This document shows, in pieces, positions 5,964-6,514 of a stretch of 6,514 nucleotides of DNA. Where the stretch lies: contig CATYEP010000107.1 in assembly GCA_958405585.1 (NCBI GenBank), positions 1 to 6,514 on the forward strand, given 5' to 3'. The notes beneath the pieces are model-generated. The model ran no database searches and was not told where the DNA came from. It saw nothing but the letters and a program-made list of their open reading frames with translations. Source of the DNA: an uncultured Eubacteriales bacterium. Its GTDB lineage: Bacteria; Bacillota; Clostridia; Christensenellales; Borkfalkiaceae. How positions within the stretch are numbered: the stretch's first letter is position 1; every line of letters begins with the position of its first letter. The translations under genes and the position numbers were made by a program.

Positions 5964-6260
5964 ATGGATAAGGTAGTTTGGAGAGCGAAAGTACGGTCCG
6001 GAATGAAAGAAGAGTATAAGCGCCGTCATGATGAGATCTGGGATGAGATGGTTAAGGCTCTGAAAGATGCCGGGATTTGCAATTATACGATTTGGATGGA
6101 CGGAGACGAGCTGTTCGGATATTATGAATGTGAAAAAGGTGTCGATTATGCACTTTCATTTCAGCAAGAAAATCCTGTCGTGCAAAAGTGGGAGAAATCG
6201 ATGGAGCCCGTTATGCAGAAGTATGAAACGGTTCCGCAAAAAGTATTTGATCTGAAATAA
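5964..6260 (+). CDS. rhaM: L-rhamnose mutarotase
   Basis: This 98-residue protein has the RhaM/YiiL fold (dimeric alpha/beta barrel). RhaM interconverts alpha and beta anomers of L-rhamnose and so feeds rhamnose isomerase. The key residues line up at the same numbers as I recall for E. coli RhaM (about 104 residues): Y18 and catalytic H22 in EEYKRRHDEIW, Y41 in NYTIWMDGDELFGYYE, and W76 in VVQKWEKSM. ATG 5964 has a strong GGAGGT (5953-5958) 5 bases upstream. It follows the phosphatase stop by 23 bases and is the last gene of the aminotransferase operon. No rhamnose isomerase, kinase, aldolase or transporter is in the window. It may therefore act on another sugar, or serve rhamnose genes elsewhere. 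Confidence 0.9.
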   Translation: MDKVVWRAKVRSGMKEEYKRRHDEIWDEMVKALKDAGICNYTIWMDGDELFGYYECEKGVDYALSFQQENPVVQKWEKSMEPVMQKYETVPQKVFDLK

Positions 6261-6320
6261 TCAAAGTTTGATATAAAGATTTTATGGGCGAAGTTATTGA
6301 AACTGCATTTTACAAAATAA

Positions 6321-6358
6321 GAGGCGCGCAAAACTTTTGCGCGCCTCCTGTTTGTCTT
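6321..6358 (+). terminator. GC-rich terminator hairpin after rhaM
   Basis: GAGGCGCGCAAAA (6321-6333) is the inverted complement of 6335-6347. With a realistic loop, the 9-bp GAGGCGCGC/GCGCGCCTC core remains. It is followed by an interrupted T-rich tail (CTGTTTGTCTT). On the minus strand the stem is followed by CUUAUUUUGU, so it could also end a convergent gene from the right. It lies about 60 bases after the rhaM stop. Confidence 0.75.
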
Positions 6359-6390
6359 GAAATTGTTGTATTGAGAGAAAGAAAAAGATT

Positions 6391-6514
6391 TTAAGTTTTT
6401 GTCTGTGCGGACGGGGGATTGTGTTAATTTATGATACCGCAACTCTGTGAAATTGAGACGTTTCGACAGTACGGGCATATCAATTATTTTAAGGCGCCCC
6501 GCGGCAATTTCATT
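6391..6514 (-). CDS. Possible C-terminal end of a LysR-type regulator (partial, cut by right edge)
   Basis: Entering from the right on the minus strand, the frame reads NEIAAGRLKIIDMPVLSKR, then LNFTELRYHKLTQSP. The spacing of E-I-x-A-G-R-L and YHK...SP resembles the last 40 or so residues of the LysR effector-binding domain, seen as pattern only. The frame has no stop where such proteins normally end. It stays open leftward across the GC-rich hairpin and into rhaM, stopping only at 6161-6163, and the translation past about 6400 looks non-coding. A shift of one base at the C5 run (G5 at 6414-6418 on the + strand) would give a stop at 6393-6391. The left boundary here assumes that, so it is uncertain. 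Identity is tentative. Confidence 0.33.

Overview
The window looks like ordinary chromosome from a Gram-positive-type (Firmicutes) anaerobe. Base composition is moderate, Shine-Dalgarno sites are strong and purine-rich, and the vegetative promoters are close to consensus (TTGACA, 17-base spacer, TATAAT-like). The gene set also fits: an AEC carrier, MgtE, a class I aminotransferase with the FSLGNPSV / SYSKSLSLPGERIGY signatures common in anaerobic Firmicutes, and RhaM. A Negativicutes member such as Dialister or Megasphaera is possible, but that is only an impression. No phage, IS, CRISPR, tRNA or rRNA sequence was recognised.

Layout, left to right. (1) The tail of an unrecognised + strand gene (to 161) is followed 17 bases later by a low-molecular-weight protein-tyrosine phosphatase (179-637), probably in one operon that ends at a 15-bp hairpin. 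(2) A monocistronic AEC-family permease (886-1830) has a consensus promoter and a strong intrinsic terminator. (3) A gene-free stretch of about 300 bases (1831-2132) lies between this gene and the convergent mgtE. It holds the AEC terminator, the mgtE terminator and, between them, a strong-looking minus-strand promoter that would fire into the back of the AEC terminator. This is a candidate small RNA of about 160 nt. (4) mgtE (2133-3833, minus) encodes a magnesium channel about 115 residues longer than usual, because its regulatory N domain appears to be present twice in tandem. (5) Divergently from mgtE, a three-gene + strand operon runs from 4027 to 6260: a PLP aminotransferase, a histidine-phosphatase-superfamily enzyme that starts 3 bases after the aminotransferase stop, and an L-rhamnose mutarotase (RhaM). 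It ends at a GC-rich hairpin at 6321-6347. (6) At the right edge the minus strand carries what may be the C-terminal end of a LysR-type regulator.

The genes do not form one recognisable pathway. The divergent mgtE and aminotransferase promoters are fully resolved, with untranslated leaders of only about 20-30 nt, so there is no room for a magnesium riboswitch. The least routine observations are the duplicated MgtE N domain, the candidate small RNA, and a RhaM without any visible rhamnose genes. I saw no clear evidence of a novel multi-gene system.
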